From Microterricola viridarii (GTDB taxonomy: Bacteria; Actinomycetota; Actinomycetes; Actinomycetales; Microbacteriaceae): a stretch of 64,000 bases of DNA. The position numbers and the translations under genes were made by a program. A model generated the notes under the pieces. It saw nothing but the letters and a program-made list of their open reading frames with translations, was not told where the DNA came from and ran no database searches. This document shows, piece after piece, positions 62,709 to 64,000 of this stretch; positions within the stretch are counted from its first letter, which is position 1, and every line of letters starts with the position of its first letter. Where the stretch lies: NCBI RefSeq assembly GCF_900104895.1, contig NZ_LT629742.1, positions 2,666,001 through 2,730,000 on the forward strand. The letters run 5' to 3'.

Positions 62709-63869
62709 ATGACAATTCTTCGCAAGAGCCTCGCCGTCTTGGGCGCGACCGCGCTCGTCGCGGGCCTCGCCGCCTGCAGCGCGACCGCCTCCGGCCCCGG
62801 CACCGGTGCCGGAGCCGAGTCCGCGAGCACCGAGCCGATCCGTTTCGGCGTCGCACTGCCCCAGACGGGCAACAATGCCCAGTACGGCGAGTACTTCACG
62901 CAGGGCTTCGAGCTCGCGCTCAAGCAGCTCAACGACGAGGGCGGCATCAACGGCCGCGCGGTCGAGCTGCAGTACGAAGACACCCAGGCCGACCCGGCGC
63001 AGGCACCGGCCGTGGCCCAGAAGTTCGTCGACGACCCGACGATCCTCGCTTCGCTCGGCGACTTCGGCACGCCGGCCTCGGCCGCGGCGAGCCCGATCTA
63101 CCAGGCCGGCGGCCTCGTGCAGTTCGCCTTCTCGGCGTCTGCGTCGACCGTGACCGACCCGGGTGACTTCGTCTTCGCCACCTGGGTGTCCCAGGAGTTC
63201 GAGGCGCCCCGCCTGGCCGACTTCGCCGCCACCAAGGGCAGCAAGCAGGCCGTCTTCTTCCACGACACGGACTGGGGCGCCGACACGCACGGCTTCTTCG
63301 CCGACCGCTCGGAGGAGATCGGCCAGGACACCGTCTACGAGAGCGCATACGACCCCAAGTCGACCGACTTCCGGCCTCTCCTGCTCACCGCGGCGGCCGC
63401 CAACCCCGAGGTGATCGTGCTGATCTCCTACGCGGCCGACGGCGCACTGATCACCTCCCAGGCCCGTGAGCTCGGCATCGACGTGCCCATCGTGGGCATC
63501 AGCTCGAACTACAACCAGCAGTTCATCGAGCTCGCCGGCCCCGCCGCGGAGGGCTTCGAGACGCTCAGCTACTTCACGCCGAGCAACCCGGACCCGAGCG
63601 TGCAGCAGTTCGTCTCGGACTTCTCGGCCGAGTACGACGTGGCTACCCCGAGTGACTACGCGATCCGCGCCTACGACGCGCTCAAGATCGTCGCCTGGGC
63701 CGCCGCCCAGGAACCGAGCCGCGACGGCATCCGCACCGCGCTGGCCACCGGCAGCGACATCCCGACGATCCTCTACGGCCCGATCACGTTCTCCGAGAAC
63801 CGCCGGGTGACGGATGCCGAGCAGTTCGCGCTCGTCGTCAAGGACGGCGAGTTCGTCCTCGCCGAGTAG
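62709..63869 (+). CDS. Branched-chain amino-acid-type ABC transporter substrate-binding lipoprotein
   Basis: A 386-residue lipoprotein with the signal MTILRKSLAVLGATALVAGLAAC (lipobox LAAC, lipidated Cys23). The mature protein is a type-I periplasmic binding fold of the LivJ/LivK family: PIRFGVALPQTGNNAQYGEYFTQGFELALKQLNDEGGINGRAVELQYEDTQADPAQAPAVAQKFVDDPTILASLGDFGTPASAAASPIYQAGG and later DYAIRAYDALKIVAWA. It would deliver amino acids, amides or urea to a HAAT transporter. AGGAG lies nine bases before the ATG. The permease gene starts 115 bases downstream after a strong hairpin. Confidence 0.92.
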   Translation: MTILRKSLAVLGATALVAGLAACSATASGPGTGAGAESASTEPIRFGVALPQTGNNAQYGEYFTQGFELALKQLNDEGGINGRAVELQYEDTQADPAQAPAVAQKFVDDPTILASLGDFGTPASAAASPIYQAGGLVQFAFSASASTVTDPGDFVFATWVSQEFEAPRLADFAATKGSKQAVFFHDTDWGADTHGFFADRSEEIGQDTVYESAYDPKSTDFRPLLLTAAAANPEVIVLISYAADGALITSQARELGIDVPIVGISSNYNQQFIELAGPAAEGFETLSYFTPSNPDPSVQQFVSDFSAEYDVATPSDYAIRAYDALKIVAWAAAQEPSRDGIRTALATGSDIPTILYGPITFSENRRVTDAEQFALVVKDGEFVLAE

Positions 63870-63879
63870 AACTCCCCCA

Positions 63880-63913
63880 GGCGCCGCCCCGGGGCTCCCC
63901 CGGGGCGGCGCCT
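63880..63913 (+). terminator. Strong hairpin after the binding-protein gene (attenuator or mRNA stabiliser)
   Basis: AGGCGCCGCCCCGGGG (63880-63895) is followed after two bases by its perfect inverse (63898-63913), allowing a stem of about 15 bp with a four-base loop. It lies between the binding protein and the permease genes of one operon. Hairpins in this position usually raise binding-protein expression over permease by partial termination or by protecting the upstream mRNA. Confidence 0.7.
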
Positions 63914-63934
63914 GACTCTGCCATCGCTTCACCG

Positions 63935-63964
63935 CACCAGCACCAGCACCAGCACCAGCACCAG
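63935..63964. repeat. Hexanucleotide repeat (CACCAG)5
   Basis: Five perfect tandem copies lie in the presumed leader of the permease gene, between the hairpin and the GAGGA ribosome binding site. It is non-coding; copy-number change would alter the spacing of the leader. Confidence 0.95.
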
Positions 63965-63984
63965 CCAACAGAGGACGCCACAGA

Positions 63985-64000
63985 ATGGACATACTGCTCG
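63985..64000 (+). CDS. Start of an ABC permease gene (LivH-like), cut by window end
   Basis: Only the first five codons (MDILL) are in the window. ATG with GAGGA upstream, directly after a branched-chain amino-acid-type binding protein, and MDILL is a common opening of LivH permeases. The call rests mainly on operon context. Confidence 0.55.

Overview
The window is a chromosomal segment of a very GC-rich actinobacterium. GTG starts are common, many genes have a TAnnnT box 6-7 bases before the start codon with no Shine-Dalgarno sequence (leaderless pattern), and the heptamer GGATGCC/GGCATCC recurs in every frame and on both strands. With DUF222-HNH genes, DUF1653, SHOCT/DUF6325 and RimK-like neighbours this suggests the family Microbacteriaceae (inference; no rRNA or marker gene is present). 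I see no tRNA, rRNA, CRISPR, insertion sequence or prophage. Coding density is high.

Layout. 0-4 kb: end of an MFS exporter, a Ddn-type F420-linked reductase, a DUF222-HNH endonuclease with a textbook leaderless promoter, then an 0.8 kb nested tandem-repeat array ending at a GNAT gene. 4-14.3 kb: two large ATP-binding LuxR regulators flank an RpiR regulator, a fused FAD/Fe-S D-lactate/glycolate-type dehydrogenase and an IclR regulator. 14.3-18 kb: small membrane and SHOCT proteins, an AI-2E exporter and DUF6325. 18-23.2 kb: an aromatic-ring hydroxylase faces an operon for an unusual luciferase-like/BBE flavoprotein fusion plus a stand-alone luciferase-like enzyme. The shared intergenic region has two IclR-type sites 20 bp apart, and a matching site lies before the IclR gene 9 kb away. 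23.2-33.3 kb: a two-component system, two DHA2 exporters, an RluA pseudouridine synthase, a BBE oxidase, ArfB and small membrane proteins.

33.4-39 kb: a compact, overlapping operon (lipoprotein, adaptor, ABC ATPase, MacB/FtsX-type permease) divergent from an OmpR/HK pair that probably controls it. 39-43.4 kb: a RimK ATP-grasp ligase fused to an RCK-C domain, divergent from a retropepsin-like RimB homologue; a TetR/NTF2-like pair sharing a perfect operator; a LysR gene. 43.5-50 kb: a fumarate-reductase-type flavoprotein, a strong rifampicin monooxygenase (Rox) homologue, and a GMC oxidoreductase/SRPBCC pair divergent from a TetR gene. 50-64 kb: an AlkD-like protein, a second NarL-type two-component system, an alpha/beta hydrolase, a monoamine-oxidase-like enzyme, a second GNAT, a P-loop kinase-like protein, DUF1801, PadR with an ABC1 kinase, a P-type Ca-type ATPase, and the start of a branched-chain amino-acid ABC operon.

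The window is rich in flavoenzymes (about ten) and in one-component regulators placed divergently from the enzymes they probably control. The features most worth follow-up are the nested repeat array beside the DUF222-HNH gene (with a dispersed copy at 39 kb), the IclR-site-linked hydroxylase/fusion-flavoprotein locus, and the RimK-RCK/RimB pair.
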